Positions 37,241-45,354 of a stretch of DNA of 64,000 nt are shown one piece after another (within the stretch, counting starts at the first letter, position 1; each line of letters opens with the position of its first letter). The notes below the pieces were generated by a model. It was not told where the DNA came from. It was given only the letters and a program-made list of their open reading frames with translations, and ran no database searches. The translations under genes were made by a program, and so were the position numbers. The stretch comes from Sphingobacteriales bacterium 50-39. Lineage in GTDB: Bacteria > Bacteroidota > Bacteroidia > Chitinophagales > Chitinophagaceae. The DNA lies in the NCBI GenBank assembly GCA_001898505.1, contig MKTZ01000015.1:372001-436000 (forward strand), given 5' to 3'.

Positions 37241-37348
37241 TGCAATTCTTTTAATCCTTTTATTTGTCAAGTAAATCTAACTCAAGTTTGTTTGGTTTTG
37301 ACCTGTTGAAGCGATTCTCCAATCAACTCCTAGAATAAACTAATTCAT

Positions 37349-37960
37349 ATGCCCCCAAACCATCTTCTATCGAAGTGTTTGCTATTCGTATTACTTTTTA
37401 GCTTTTCTCTTCAAATGGCCGCTCAAACAAAAAGGAATGCGGCAATTTCAAGAACCTCTTCCGTTGAAGCGCAGAAAAAGAAACTATTCGACTACTTAAG
37501 TAGCAAACTGCTTGCTTTCGGACTGGAAGTTAAATCTGTTGAATGTGATCCGCAATTCGGGGTGATAAATATTGCCTACGAATATGCGCCATTCTCCTTT
37601 GTTATTAACTTAACACAATGCGATACGAATGGCATCTCATGGGACAATACTGACAAAGGAATATTTATTCAAATAGCGGCGGGTGGTGACAAATATGCTC
37701 AAGCTGTTATCTTATCCGTTGACTCTGTAGAAGCATTCGCCGCCAGGGGCCAACATTCGGTTGACCAGGTGCTCCAGTGGATTAAACTGGAGATGAATCT
37801 TTCCCCCGCATATGAGTTAGGCAAATTGAGAGACAAATATATGTTTGTCAGGAAATATGCTCGCTTTATATTCGCCTTATCTAAGGTCGGGTCCGAACCC
37901 AATTTCCAGGACAATATCACCAAAACCGTAAAAAAACTAATTGTGCTATGTTCTCACTAG
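37349..37960 (+). CDS. Secreted protein, unknown function (A+T-richer pair, first)
   Basis: A 203-residue exported protein (signal peptide ending LQMAAQ). I do not recognise the family. It is a mixed alpha/beta domain: a helix (SVEAQKKKLFDYLSSKLLAFG), strands with a single conserved-looking Cys pair (VKSVECDPQFGVINIAYEYAPFSFVINLTQCD), and a helical C-terminus. The base composition is visibly richer in A+T than the genes on either side. Its stop overlaps the start of the next gene by 13 bases, so the two are co-translated. No catalytic motif. Confidence 0.7.
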   Translation: MPPNHLLSKCLLFVLLFSFSLQMAAQTKRNAAISRTSSVEAQKKKLFDYLSSKLLAFGLEVKSVECDPQFGVINIAYEYAPFSFVINLTQCDTNGISWDNTDKGIFIQIAAGGDKYAQAVILSVDSVEAFAARGQHSVDQVLQWIKLEMNLSPAYELGKLRDKYMFVRKYARFIFALSKVGSEPNFQDNITKTVKKLIVLCSH

Positions 37961-38910
37961 CATGCTGGAATCCAGGGATTAGATGCCTCCTCGTGTTCGT
38001 CTTTTTTCCGATCCTATCTTTCTCTCAATCACCCACAGTAGTTTCCAAGGTCGTTGGATCGGGACGATATATAGCCTTTTACAAGGATGAAACGCTGAAA
38101 CGCAACGAGAAAGGTGAAGTGGTATCCGGAACATGCGTCGGCTCAAACGTGTTCACTCCCCAAGGAACTCAGTTGAATATTGCGTTCAAAAATGGAGCAT
38201 TCATCGAATTTAACAGACTAGGACAAGTTGTTAAAGGGACGATCGCTGCGGATTACAATTTCAAAGGAAAGGATGGAATTTTCAAAACTTTTTTTAGCGG
38301 CGATGAAGTAGCCTTCGACGCCAAAGGTCAAGTAGTCCAAAAATCTGATCTAAAAGCGATAGAACCCTTGGGTAAGGTTTGCGAATACAACAATATTCCG
38401 TTTTATTGCAATTCAGTCCAAACTTTTCCAAAACAGGGCGGAGGCTATATAGTGACGAGTGGAGTAATTGCGAAGAGCAATATTACTTTTTTCCCTTGCG
38501 GAAATGGAGGCGTAAAGGCGAAAAAGAACACCCGGGTAGAATTTTTTGCCGGATGCTCCTGGAATGCTGCGGTGGGTGCGGATCGCGAGCAGGCTGAGGA
38601 AGAGGCAAAGCTTTGCAAATGCCTGACAGGCAGCATCACTCGCGTCACAATTGATGGAACACACAGGTTTTTTATGTACGGTTCAGCTCATGAAATCGAA
38701 TTCCCGGATGGAACGGAAATTGAATTCTATGGTGTCGTCATGAAACCAGCCGTTTTCTGGACTTTTTACAACTATGTTTACAGTGCCAAATTGGGAAGAG
38801 ACTGTTATATCCCTAATCTAGGCCTTGTAAAGAAGGGAAAAACAATTACGAGTGTACACTCGTTCAAAGAAGGTTTACAGACTTCGCAGGGATACCTGAA
38901 GGTGGAGTAG
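37948..38910 (+). CDS. Secreted protein with repeated beta segments, unknown function (second of the pair)
   Basis: A 320-residue exported protein; signal peptide core CLLVFVFFPILSFSQ. It shares no domain I recognise. The body has repeated short beta hairpins of MORN- or toxin-immunity-like flavour (GSGRYIAFYKDETLKRNEKGEVVSGTCV; GAFIEFNRLGQVVKGTIAADYNF; GDEVAFDAKGQVVQKSDLKAIEPLG; IEFPDGTEIEFYGVV), and at least five Cys, including KLCKCL. The start was taken at 37948 because it gives a proper signal peptide and overlaps the preceding gene by only 13 bases. Like that gene it is A+T-richer than its surroundings. Confidence 0.7.
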   Translation: MFSLACWNPGIRCLLVFVFFPILSFSQSPTVVSKVVGSGRYIAFYKDETLKRNEKGEVVSGTCVGSNVFTPQGTQLNIAFKNGAFIEFNRLGQVVKGTIAADYNFKGKDGIFKTFFSGDEVAFDAKGQVVQKSDLKAIEPLGKVCEYNNIPFYCNSVQTFPKQGGGYIVTSGVIAKSNITFFPCGNGGVKAKKNTRVEFFAGCSWNAAVGADREQAEEEAKLCKCLTGSITRVTIDGTHRFFMYGSAHEIEFPDGTEIEFYGVVMKPAVFWTFYNYVYSAKLGRDCYIPNLGLVKKGKTITSVHSFKEGLQTSQGYLKVE

Positions 38911-39121
38911 CTAGCTGTAGACTATATAAAATCACCCCCCATGGGCCTTTTTGGTCATTTGGATGCCACCATCCACCCCGTTTTCCCCATCCGATCCTGA
39001 CCAGTCGCCCCAGACCTACCCGCCATTCCCCCCTTTTTCCGACCAGCCAGCCGGCGATCCCGCAACTCATCCTGCCTTTTCTACCGCTTAAACAGGTATT
39101 ATGCCATTCCCTGTACTATGT

Positions 39122-39154
39122 ATTGTAAAGTACCTGCCTTGTTCATTATCTTTG
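39122..39154 (+). promoter_or_regulatory. Promoter of PepSY-like gene B
   Basis: -33 element ATTG (39122-39125), 21-base spacer, exact -7 element TATCTTTG (39147-39154), predicting a 5' leader of about 38 bases. The rest of the gap 38911-39121 is strikingly C-rich on the plus strand and shows no gene. Confidence 0.6.
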
Positions 39155-39198
39155 TTATGTCAACAATCACCAAAATCAACATCTTAAAAAATAGTTTT

Positions 39199-39684
39199 AT
39201 GAACACGACAACCAACCTCCGCCAGAAACTTCTTAATGGAAGCAAAAAAGTAGCCATCACGATGGCAATGTTATTGACCTTAGGCGCCAGCTATAGCTTC
39301 GCCGCCAGCCCCGACTCCATCAACAGCGATGTAAGGACCTCTTTCAGGAAAGATTTCCACAACGCCCGGATCATCAGCACCGAAGTCCGCAAGAACTTCA
39401 CCAAGCTAACCTTTAAGATGAACGACGTGGTCATGTTTGCTTACTACTCCGAGAATGGAGAATTGTTAGCCGTCACCCGCAACATCGTATCCTCTCAGCT
39501 GCCCATAAACCTGCAGATGAACCTGAAGAACAACTATACTGGTTACTGGATCACTGAACTGTTCGAACTCAGCGGCGACAACGACAGCTGCTATTATGTC
39601 TCCCTGGAAAGCGCCGACAGCAAGGTTACCCTGCGCAGCAACGGCGACACCTGGGAAGTCTACTCCAGCTCCATGAAACAATAG
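39199..39684 (+). CDS. Small secreted PepSY-like protein, paralogue B
   Basis: A 161-residue exported protein (signal peptide ending SYSFA), clearly a duplicate of the protein at 36630-37109. The shared parts include KVAITMA/TAITMA, the signal peptide, FRKDFHNARIIS, FKMNDVVMFAYYSENGELLAVTRNI, and YYVSLESADSKVTL. The start at 39199 matches that of the paralogue, with the same upstream bases; an in-frame ATG at 39118 lies upstream of the predicted promoter. It ends just before a bidirectional terminator. The two copies flank the A+T-richer secreted pair. Confidence 0.78.
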   Translation: MNTTTNLRQKLLNGSKKVAITMAMLLTLGASYSFAASPDSINSDVRTSFRKDFHNARIISTEVRKNFTKLTFKMNDVVMFAYYSENGELLAVTRNIVSSQLPINLQMNLKNNYTGYWITELFELSGDNDSCYYVSLESADSKVTLRSNGDTWEVYSSSMKQ

Positions 39685-39705
39685 TCCCCCCAATATAGGC
39701 CATAC

Positions 39706-39735
39706 AAAACTCACCCCGAGGGGTGAGTTTTTTTT
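39706..39735. terminator. Bidirectional terminator inside the 3' end of the reductase gene
   Basis: Inverted repeat AAAACTCACCCC/GGGGTGAGTTTT followed by T on the plus strand and (reversed) by T on the minus strand. It serves PepSY-like gene B and also the reductase gene on the other strand, whose last residues (KKTHPSG) and stop codon at 39711 are encoded within the hairpin. Confidence 0.85.
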
Positions 39736-40259
39736 GCGTACCGCAACTCCAAAATGTTGTTGTAATAGGCCTGACTTCCCTTCAGGACAAACTGCTTTTC
39801 CACCGCACGAGGTCCATCGAACAACGGAATACCTTCCCCCAGCACCACCGGTATCATATGCAGATACAGTTCATCGATCAGGTCATGCTCCATCAGCAAC
39901 CCATTGATCTGCCCTCCTCCAATACACCAGATATCCCCTCCGGCGCCCTGTTTCAGATCGTGTACAAACCCGGCCGGGTCTCCCGAAACAAATTGTACAA
40001 ACTCCGTATCCGCATAGTCTTTTGACCGCGTGAAGACAAAGTTCTTCTTATCCGCGTAAGGGAAGGGAATGTCAAAGGAAATTACCTGCTGATAGGTCTT
40101 ATTGCCCATTAAGGTCGTATCCACCGTCCTGATAAATTCTGCATATCCAAAATCCAGGTTTTCCGGGTTGGGAAAGGAAGTAAGCCAGTCGATATTCCCA
40201 TCCACCCTGGCCACATAGCCATCCAGGCTCAGGGCAGAAAACAAAGTGATCTTCCGCAT
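39711..40259 (-). CDS. Dihydrofolate reductase-like (RibD C-terminal domain) protein
   Basis: A 182-residue cytoplasmic protein with the RibD C-terminal/DHFR fold. Diagnostic segments: MRKITLFSALSLDGYVARVDGNIDWL (nucleotide/substrate strand), TTLMGNKTYQQV, and the GGGQINGLLMEHDLIDELYLHMIPVVLGEGIPLF stretch typical of this family, which is commonly annotated dihydrofolate reductase family protein. Most members do not replace FolA; the substrate is unknown. It is transcribed after the AraC-type regulator gene (29-base gap), a common pairing. The stop lies inside the downstream terminator stem. Confidence 0.88.
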   Translation of the reverse strand: MRKITLFSALSLDGYVARVDGNIDWLTSFPNPENLDFGYAEFIRTVDTTLMGNKTYQQVISFDIPFPYADKKNFVFTRSKDYADTEFVQFVSGDPAGFVHDLKQGAGGDIWCIGGGQINGLLMEHDLIDELYLHMIPVVLGEGIPLFDGPRAVEKQFVLKGSQAYYNNILELRYAKKTHPSG

Positions 40260-40288
40260 GTTTTTTCACAAATAACGGTCATACGATC

Positions 40289-41134
40289 TCAATAAAATTG
40301 TACAGGATTTCCCTCGTAGAAGATAGTATTGGGAAATGCAGTATGCGCTTGCCCGGACAGCAAGGATCGCCTGTATTGCAATGGTGTGATACCCGAAAAC
40401 TTCCGGAACACGCGGATAAAATGCGCCTGGTCATAAAACCCCTGCTCATAGGCCACTTCCGTCAGGCTCAGCCCGGGACAGTTTGCTATCATAACAACGG
40501 ACTTATTCACCTGCACCAACTGCAGATAAGTCTGTGGTGTATGGCCGACGGCATTCTTAAAAGCCTGTATGAATTGCTTCGGTGTACGGCCAGTGTCACG
40601 TACATACGCTTTGATCCGGCCCTTCCGGAGAGGTTCTGTATGGACGGCCTCCAAAAAGTCCCCTACGACAGAAGGCATCCGGGGGAACTGTGCCAACCTT
40701 AGCAAAAACTTCTCCAGCCGCCGGATCTTTTCCGCCGGCGCCGTGTCTTCCAAAAGCTCTTCCTCCAAACACCGCATAGTGTCCACCCCTATGATCTCCG
40801 GCATTCCCACAGGCATCCCAAACCGCCAGGCAGGCAACCCGAACAGACGACAAAGCCCCTCCGGCTTGAAGATAACGCCCATGGCATGGTGCCTTCCCCT
40901 GACGCTGGTTGTCACAGGCGTCATATAGATCCCCGACAACGCCCCCGCCGTGGTATAGTCGAAGGATCGACCACCTGTCTCCACCCGAAAGCCGTCTCCC
41001 AGGTTAAAAAGCATCTCAGGGTGCAAAAATGGAATGCTCATGCATCGGCAGCTGAGCTCGTCCTCGGCATGATACCATATATAGTCGACGCTGTCCCGCA
41101 GCTCATTTTCAGGTATATAAATATGGGCACTCAT
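40289..41134 (-). CDS. AraC-family transcriptional regulator
   Basis: A 281-residue regulator. The N-terminal half (residues 1-150) is the DUF6597-like sensor domain (YIPENELRDSVDYIWYHA...FLHPEMLFNLGDGFRV; GVIFKPEGLCRLFGLPAWRF). The C-terminal half has two helix-turn-helix motifs (VRDTGRTPKQFIQAFKNAVGHTPQTYLQLVQVNKS; SLTEVAYEQGFYDQAHFIRVFRKFSGITPLQYR). It probably regulates the reductase gene that follows it. It is divergent from the YCF48-like lipoprotein, with 92 bases between the two starts. Confidence 0.88.
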   Translation of the reverse strand: MSAHIYIPENELRDSVDYIWYHAEDELSCRCMSIPFLHPEMLFNLGDGFRVETGGRSFDYTTAGALSGIYMTPVTTSVRGRHHAMGVIFKPEGLCRLFGLPAWRFGMPVGMPEIIGVDTMRCLEEELLEDTAPAEKIRRLEKFLLRLAQFPRMPSVVGDFLEAVHTEPLRKGRIKAYVRDTGRTPKQFIQAFKNAVGHTPQTYLQLVQVNKSVVMIANCPGLSLTEVAYEQGFYDQAHFIRVFRKFSGITPLQYRRSLLSGQAHTAFPNTIFYEGNPVQFY

Positions 41135-41177
41135 CCATTCAAAATTACGCCAGTTTCCTCTGACCGGAGAGTCTTCT

Positions 41178-41209
41178 ATTGCTTTTCCAGCCGCCCCACC
41201 CTATCTTTA
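41178..41209 (+). promoter_or_regulatory. Promoter of the YCF48-like gene
   Basis: ATTG (41178-41181), 20-base spacer, TATCTTTA (41202-41209, one base from TAnnTTTG), 17 bases before the ATG at 41227. Confidence 0.5.
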
Positions 41210-41226
41210 TCCAAAACTGACCTTCC

Positions 41227-42216
41227 ATGAAACCAATCCAGCTATTGCTCCTATCCTTTATCTTATTCTCCTGTAGCAAATCCGGCAACGGGCCAACCCC
41301 CGCCCCGCCCAACAGCACGCCAACGGATACCCTTGGCAGCTGGAAAGTGGTCGGCCGCATTCCGATTCCCGGTGGCATCAACGATATTTGGTTCACCTCC
41401 CCTTCTCAGGGATTCACTGCCGTACAAGACGGCTACCTGTATAAATCCCAGGACAGTGGGAAGACCTGGACGAAGATCCCCAATACTTATATTAACTCCC
41501 AGGACGAGGCGATCAACCTGTTCTTCGTCGGGGATACGTATGGCTTCGCGCAAGGTCTCAGCCATTTGCTGGTCTCGCAAGATGGTGGCAATACCTGGGC
41601 GATACGCACCTTGCCCACATATAACGCCAGCAGCGAATTCTTTGCGAGCCCTTCCACAGGCTATTATGGAGACATCAATACAGGACTATATAAAACAACG
41701 GACACCGGCAAGACCTGGACACAAGGCTTTCACTCCTCCCGGAGCCCGGTGGCTTATACAACCTATTTTTTAGACCCGGGTAAAGGCTTCTTGTTCTGCG
41801 AAGATGCCACCTTCTCAAAAACAGTGGACAGCGCCGTCAGCTGGCAACAGGTACAGCAAAATATCTTTGTCACCAGCAACGCCCCTCCCGCATACAACTC
41901 GCTGCAATTCATCGACGGCCAGACCGGATATTATGGATGGGAGAATGGCGTGTTAAAGACCACCGATGGCGGCGTCTCCTGGAACAGCGTGTATCCGAAG
42001 GGGGGAAAAATAAATGTTGTCAAATTCTTTAACGCCACCACCGGGTATTACAAGTCGGATAAGATCATTTACAAGACCACCGACGGAGGTCAGACATGGA
42101 CCACCAGCGCCAGGTTCATCTCCGACGATTATTTCATTGGCATTAGCTTCGTGGGTGGCGCCACCGGTTGGGCCTGCACCTTCAAGGGCCTGGTGCTACG
42201 GATAGATCACCCGTGA
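41227..42216 (+). CDS. YCF48/BNR-like beta-propeller lipoprotein
   Basis: A 329-residue lipoprotein with lipobox FSCSK at residues 15-19 and a Pro-rich tether. The body consists of repeated BNR/Asp-box blades (DSGKTWTKIPN, DGGNTWAIRTL, DTGKTWTQGFH, DGGVSWNSVYP, DGGQTWTTSAR) with intervening TGYYG/TGYYK motifs, the pattern of YCF48-type photosynthesis-assembly-related and sialidase-like propellers. There is no catalytic set, so it is most likely a binding or structural surface protein. It ends directly against the convergent deaminase gene (no gap). Confidence 0.82.
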   Translation: MKPIQLLLLSFILFSCSKSGNGPTPAPPNSTPTDTLGSWKVVGRIPIPGGINDIWFTSPSQGFTAVQDGYLYKSQDSGKTWTKIPNTYINSQDEAINLFFVGDTYGFAQGLSHLLVSQDGGNTWAIRTLPTYNASSEFFASPSTGYYGDINTGLYKTTDTGKTWTQGFHSSRSPVAYTTYFLDPGKGFLFCEDATFSKTVDSAVSWQQVQQNIFVTSNAPPAYNSLQFIDGQTGYYGWENGVLKTTDGGVSWNSVYPKGGKINVVKFFNATTGYYKSDKIIYKTTDGGQTWTTSARFISDDYFIGISFVGGATGWACTFKGLVLRIDHP

Positions 42217-42696
42217 TCAATACAGTGTTTTATCCCCCTTCTCCTTCCACAGCCCGAACAAGGCAGCTGCCTCCACCAGGGACTGATGGTCAAAAGGTAT
42301 CTTTCTTTCACTGGCGGCAACATTGATCTCCAGATAAATAAAGGCGTCGTCAAATCCAGCCGCTGCTGCTTCATCCCGCGTACTGGCGTATATCACCCGT
42401 CTTGGCCTGGCCCAGTACAGCGCTCCCAAACACATCGGGCAGGGCTCACAGGAAGCATAGACATCACAATCCGTCAGCTGATAATCTCCCAGATGCCGGC
42501 AGGCATCCCGTATAGCTACCACCTCCGCATGCGCAGTAGGGTCATTAGTAGACGTCACCAAATTGGCTCCCTTCCCCACCACCTCACCGTCCTTGACTAT
42601 AATACACCCAAAGGGACCGCCTGCGCCCTCCTCTATCCCCTGTTTTGCCAGCTCTATCGCTTGCTGTAAGAATTTTTTATCGATGTCAGCCGTCAT
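42217..42696 (-). CDS. guaD: Guanine deaminase (nucleoside deaminase family)
   Basis: A 159-residue cytidine-deaminase-fold zinc enzyme that converts guanine to xanthine in purine salvage. Zinc motifs: HAE (PTAHAEVVAIRDAC) and PCPMC (ASCEPCPMCLGALYWAR). The whole sequence follows Bacillus GuaD closely (GGPFGCIIVKDGEVVGKG; AGFDDAFIYLEI; ending in LY with the family's C-terminal aromatic). Full length. The name rests on remembered similarity; a closely related deaminase acting on another base cannot be excluded. Confidence 0.85.
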   Translation of the reverse strand: MTADIDKKFLQQAIELAKQGIEEGAGGPFGCIIVKDGEVVGKGANLVTSTNDPTAHAEVVAIRDACRHLGDYQLTDCDVYASCEPCPMCLGALYWARPRRVIYASTRDEAAAAGFDDAFIYLEINVAASERKIPFDHQSLVEAAALFGLWKEKGDKTLY

Positions 42697-42879
42697 ACAT
42701 AATATTTAAGATCCTCGCAAATTTACCAATTCCATCACGTTCTCCGATCCGCCGGTGTCACACCATCCCGTTCCGTATCCTGTACAACAGATCCAGTCCA
42801 AATCCGGCTATCAGCAACCATCGGCGATCTCCCACTCGCGGCCGGCCCCTCCTCCCAAGATACTCTACCAGCCGGTGTA

Positions 42880-43322
42880 TCAGCGGCTTTCCCCCTCATA
42901 TCCCTCCCGCTTCAGCAGCTTGAACCGCACCCGCTGTACGCCAAAAACTTCCCTGAACAGGGACGACAAAGCCACCATCTGCTCCTTCAAAGCCTGACAC
43001 TCCCAAAGATGACTACCGAACAGCTCCCCCACTGGGCCACAGGCGACAGCTCCACAGGCTGAAAATTACAACCCCTCAAATGCCGCAAAGCCCCAAGCCC
43101 CCACTCCAGCATCCCGATCATATCCGGGTCCGCCGGATGTACGAATCGGTTGGCTCTGTATTGCTGCAACAATAAGGTGGGACGAATCCCTTCCACCTTT
43201 TTCTTATACACCGCCAGCAGCAGGGAATTCAATTCTGAGCCGGTGAGCCCCTCCGCCAACAGCTCTACTAAATTGGGTATACCCAGCTTGCCGCCAATAT
43301 GCCTGGCTATTTTATCTTCCAT
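42880..43322 (-). pseudogene. Frameshifted or truncated unknown gene
   Basis: An N-terminal frame (43322 down to 42987) encodes 111 residues beginning MEDKIARHIGGKLGIPNLVELLAEGLTG, a recognisable start of an unnamed Bacteroidota family. After GSCSVV the frame gives only a short tail and stops. In another frame the same strand continues as coding-like sequence (CQALKEQMVALSSLFREVFGV, then RVRFKLLKREGY) to a stop at 42880-42882. The simplest reading is one frameshift or a small deletion near 43005 in a formerly longer gene. The remaining gap 42697-42879 shows nothing. Confidence 0.5.
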
Positions 43323-43560
43323 GATACGCGATTATGGCATAATATAGGTAAAATGAAGAAATTCATCCACTTCTGAGGAAAATCTTCCCCATTTTTCACT
43401 CCCCTTCCACATGATCTTGACCCCCAAAAGAATTTCAAAGCGGGAAAAATCTTCTGGACCATCTTTTGCGTATACTATATCGGCTTTTAATAGGATATTG
43501 GATTTTAGCAACGGCCTGGATATCTATCTGGGCTTTTTTTTATTTTCACCCCTTCGGACA

Positions 43561-43583
43561 ACCGACCTGTGGTCGGTTTTTTT
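43561..43583 (+). terminator. Terminator-like hairpin upstream of the DUF6377 gene
   Basis: Stem ACCGACC/GGTCGGT with loop TGT, then six further T. No plus-strand gene ends nearby, so it may insulate the next gene from upstream transcription. A sister hairpin with compensating changes is at 50049-50067. The remainder of 43323-43638 shows no gene. Confidence 0.65.
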
Positions 43584-43602
43584 CACCCCCTCCCACCCGC
43601 CT

Positions 43603-43634
43603 GTTGGCCGGAGACGCGCCAGTTCCTACATTTG
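43603..43634 (+). promoter_or_regulatory. Promoter of the DUF6377 gene, predicted leaderless
   Basis: GTTG (43603-43606), 20-base spacer, exact -7 element TACATTTG (43627-43634). The ATG at 43639 follows after four bases, so transcription would begin at or near the start codon. Confidence 0.5.
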
Positions 43635-43638
43635 TAGC

Positions 43639-45261
43639 ATGCCCAAATCCAAGCTGCTTGTAATACTACTGACCTTATCCCTGGCAGCCCGCTGCCAAAA
43701 TACATCCCCCACGCTTGCCGACCTGAACCAGGCCATCGGGCAGTCTAAACAATATGATGCCGAAAAGGAAAGGACGATCGCATTGCTACGGTCAGACCTT
43801 TTAGCATCCCGCCCGGACGATCTGGAATTACTCTTTCACCGCTACCAGCCTCTCTACGAGCAGTACAAGGTCTATAATTATGACTCCGCCTTTCATTATG
43901 CACGTGAATTATTACGGACAGCTCTTCGTCTGAACAACCCCTCCCGCATCGTATACGCCCGGCTCAAAACAGGCTTTTGTCTCCTCTCCTCCGGTATGTT
44001 CAAGGAAACCCTGGACTCGCTAAAAGAGATCAACATTGCGGGCACTCCCGACAGTCTGAAAGCTGAATACTATGCCCTGATGGGTCGCTACTATTATGAC
44101 CTGGGAGATTTTGACAACGACGCCTACAACACCCCTGCCTATACGACCCTTGGCAATAAATACATCGATTCCGCCTTGCAGCTCTATACCCCCGGCACCT
44201 TCCCTGCTATCTATTACACAGGGTTGAAGGCAATCAAGACGGGCGACAGACCGGCCGCTATGACTCATCTCCGGAAGCTGCTCGCCCGTTCCGACCTCTC
44301 CGACCATGAGCTGGCGGTCGCTGCCTCCACCCTCAGCGATATCTATATTTATAACAGTCAGCCGGACACAGCCATGCAGCTGCTCATCCGGGCCGCCATC
44401 GCCGATATCCGCTCCTCTACCAAAGAGACAGCCGCCATTTTCAATCTGGCCCAGCTCCTCTATAAAAAAGGTGATGTAAAAAATGCATCTTCCTACATCG
44501 AAGCCGCCATCAGCGACGCCAGCTTTTATGGCGCCCGTCAAAGAAAGGTACAGGTCAGCGCTATCCTGCCCCTCATCGAAGGTGAGAAGATCAGCCGGGT
44601 AGAAGCTCAGAAAAGGACACTCGTCACTTACTCTGTCATCACGACCCTCCTGCTGCTCATCGTCATCGTCCTGGCCATCGTCATATTCCGGCAGGTGAAT
44701 AAATTGAAGATCGCCCAACGCAAGATCACCGAAGCCCACGAGAAATTACAGGCAGCGAACGGGCGGCTGGTGGACACCAATTACAAACTATCCGAGGCTA
44801 ATAAGATCAAGGAAGAGTATATAGGCTACTTCTTCAACGCCGACTCCGAATTTTTCGCCAAGATCGAAAAGTTTAAAAAATCCCTGGAGCAGAAGATCGC
44901 CTATCGCAAATGGGAGGACCTCATCACCCTGGTGAACAATACCAACCTGAAAAAAGAAAAAGAAGAACTTTTGCAGAACTTCGATAAAATATTCCTAAAG
45001 CTCTTTCCGGATTTTATACAAGGCTTCAACACTCTTTTCAAAGAAGAGGACAGAGTCCAGCTGAAAGACCATGAATTCCTCAATACGGACCTCCGCATAT
45101 TCGCCCTGATAAGAATGGGTATCCATGACAATGAAAAGATCGCCCGTATCCTCGAATACTCCGTCAATACCATCAATACCTACAAGACGAAGATCAAGAA
45201 TAAATCCATCGTGCCCAATGAGGAATTCGAACAACGTATCATGGAGATAAAGACGCTGTAG
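43639..45261 (+). CDS. DUF6377 membrane regulator with TPR helices
   Basis: A 540-residue protein. The start is at 43639, where a signal peptide begins (MPKSKLLVILLTLSLAARCQ); an in-frame ATG at 43411 lies upstream of a terminator and promoter. Residues about 20-320 are TPR-like helical repeats in the periplasm, followed by one membrane helix at about 333-353 (VITTLLLLIVIVLAIVIF) and a coiled coil (KLKIAQRKITEAHEKLQAANGRL). The C-terminal cytoplasmic DUF6377 region ends in a LuxR-like helix-turn-helix (LIRMGIHDNEKIARILEYSVNTINTYKTKIKNKS). Membrane-tethered transcriptional regulators of this kind often lie beside SusCD loci; which genes it controls here is unclear. Confidence 0.82.
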   Translation: MPKSKLLVILLTLSLAARCQNTSPTLADLNQAIGQSKQYDAEKERTIALLRSDLLASRPDDLELLFHRYQPLYEQYKVYNYDSAFHYARELLRTALRLNNPSRIVYARLKTGFCLLSSGMFKETLDSLKEINIAGTPDSLKAEYYALMGRYYYDLGDFDNDAYNTPAYTTLGNKYIDSALQLYTPGTFPAIYYTGLKAIKTGDRPAAMTHLRKLLARSDLSDHELAVAASTLSDIYIYNSQPDTAMQLLIRAAIADIRSSTKETAAIFNLAQLLYKKGDVKNASSYIEAAISDASFYGARQRKVQVSAILPLIEGEKISRVEAQKRTLVTYSVITTLLLLIVIVLAIVIFRQVNKLKIAQRKITEAHEKLQAANGRLVDTNYKLSEANKIKEEYIGYFFNADSEFFAKIEKFKKSLEQKIAYRKWEDLITLVNNTNLKKEKEELLQNFDKIFLKLFPDFIQGFNTLFKEEDRVQLKDHEFLNTDLRIFALIRMGIHDNEKIARILEYSVNTINTYKTKIKNKSIVPNEEFEQRIMEIKTL

Positions 45262-45354
45262 CGCCTGTCCAACCAGCGTGGCATGCCTGGGTCGGGTCAC
45301 TTTAGCTTCCATTTAACATACGGTGGCTTATCTTACCAGGGCAAATAACTGCCG

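Noticed and set aside
38911-39070. Trp/Gly-rich minus-strand frame in the C-rich gap
   Set aside because: Composition artefact of C-runs; overlaps a coding gene and has no plausible start or signal.
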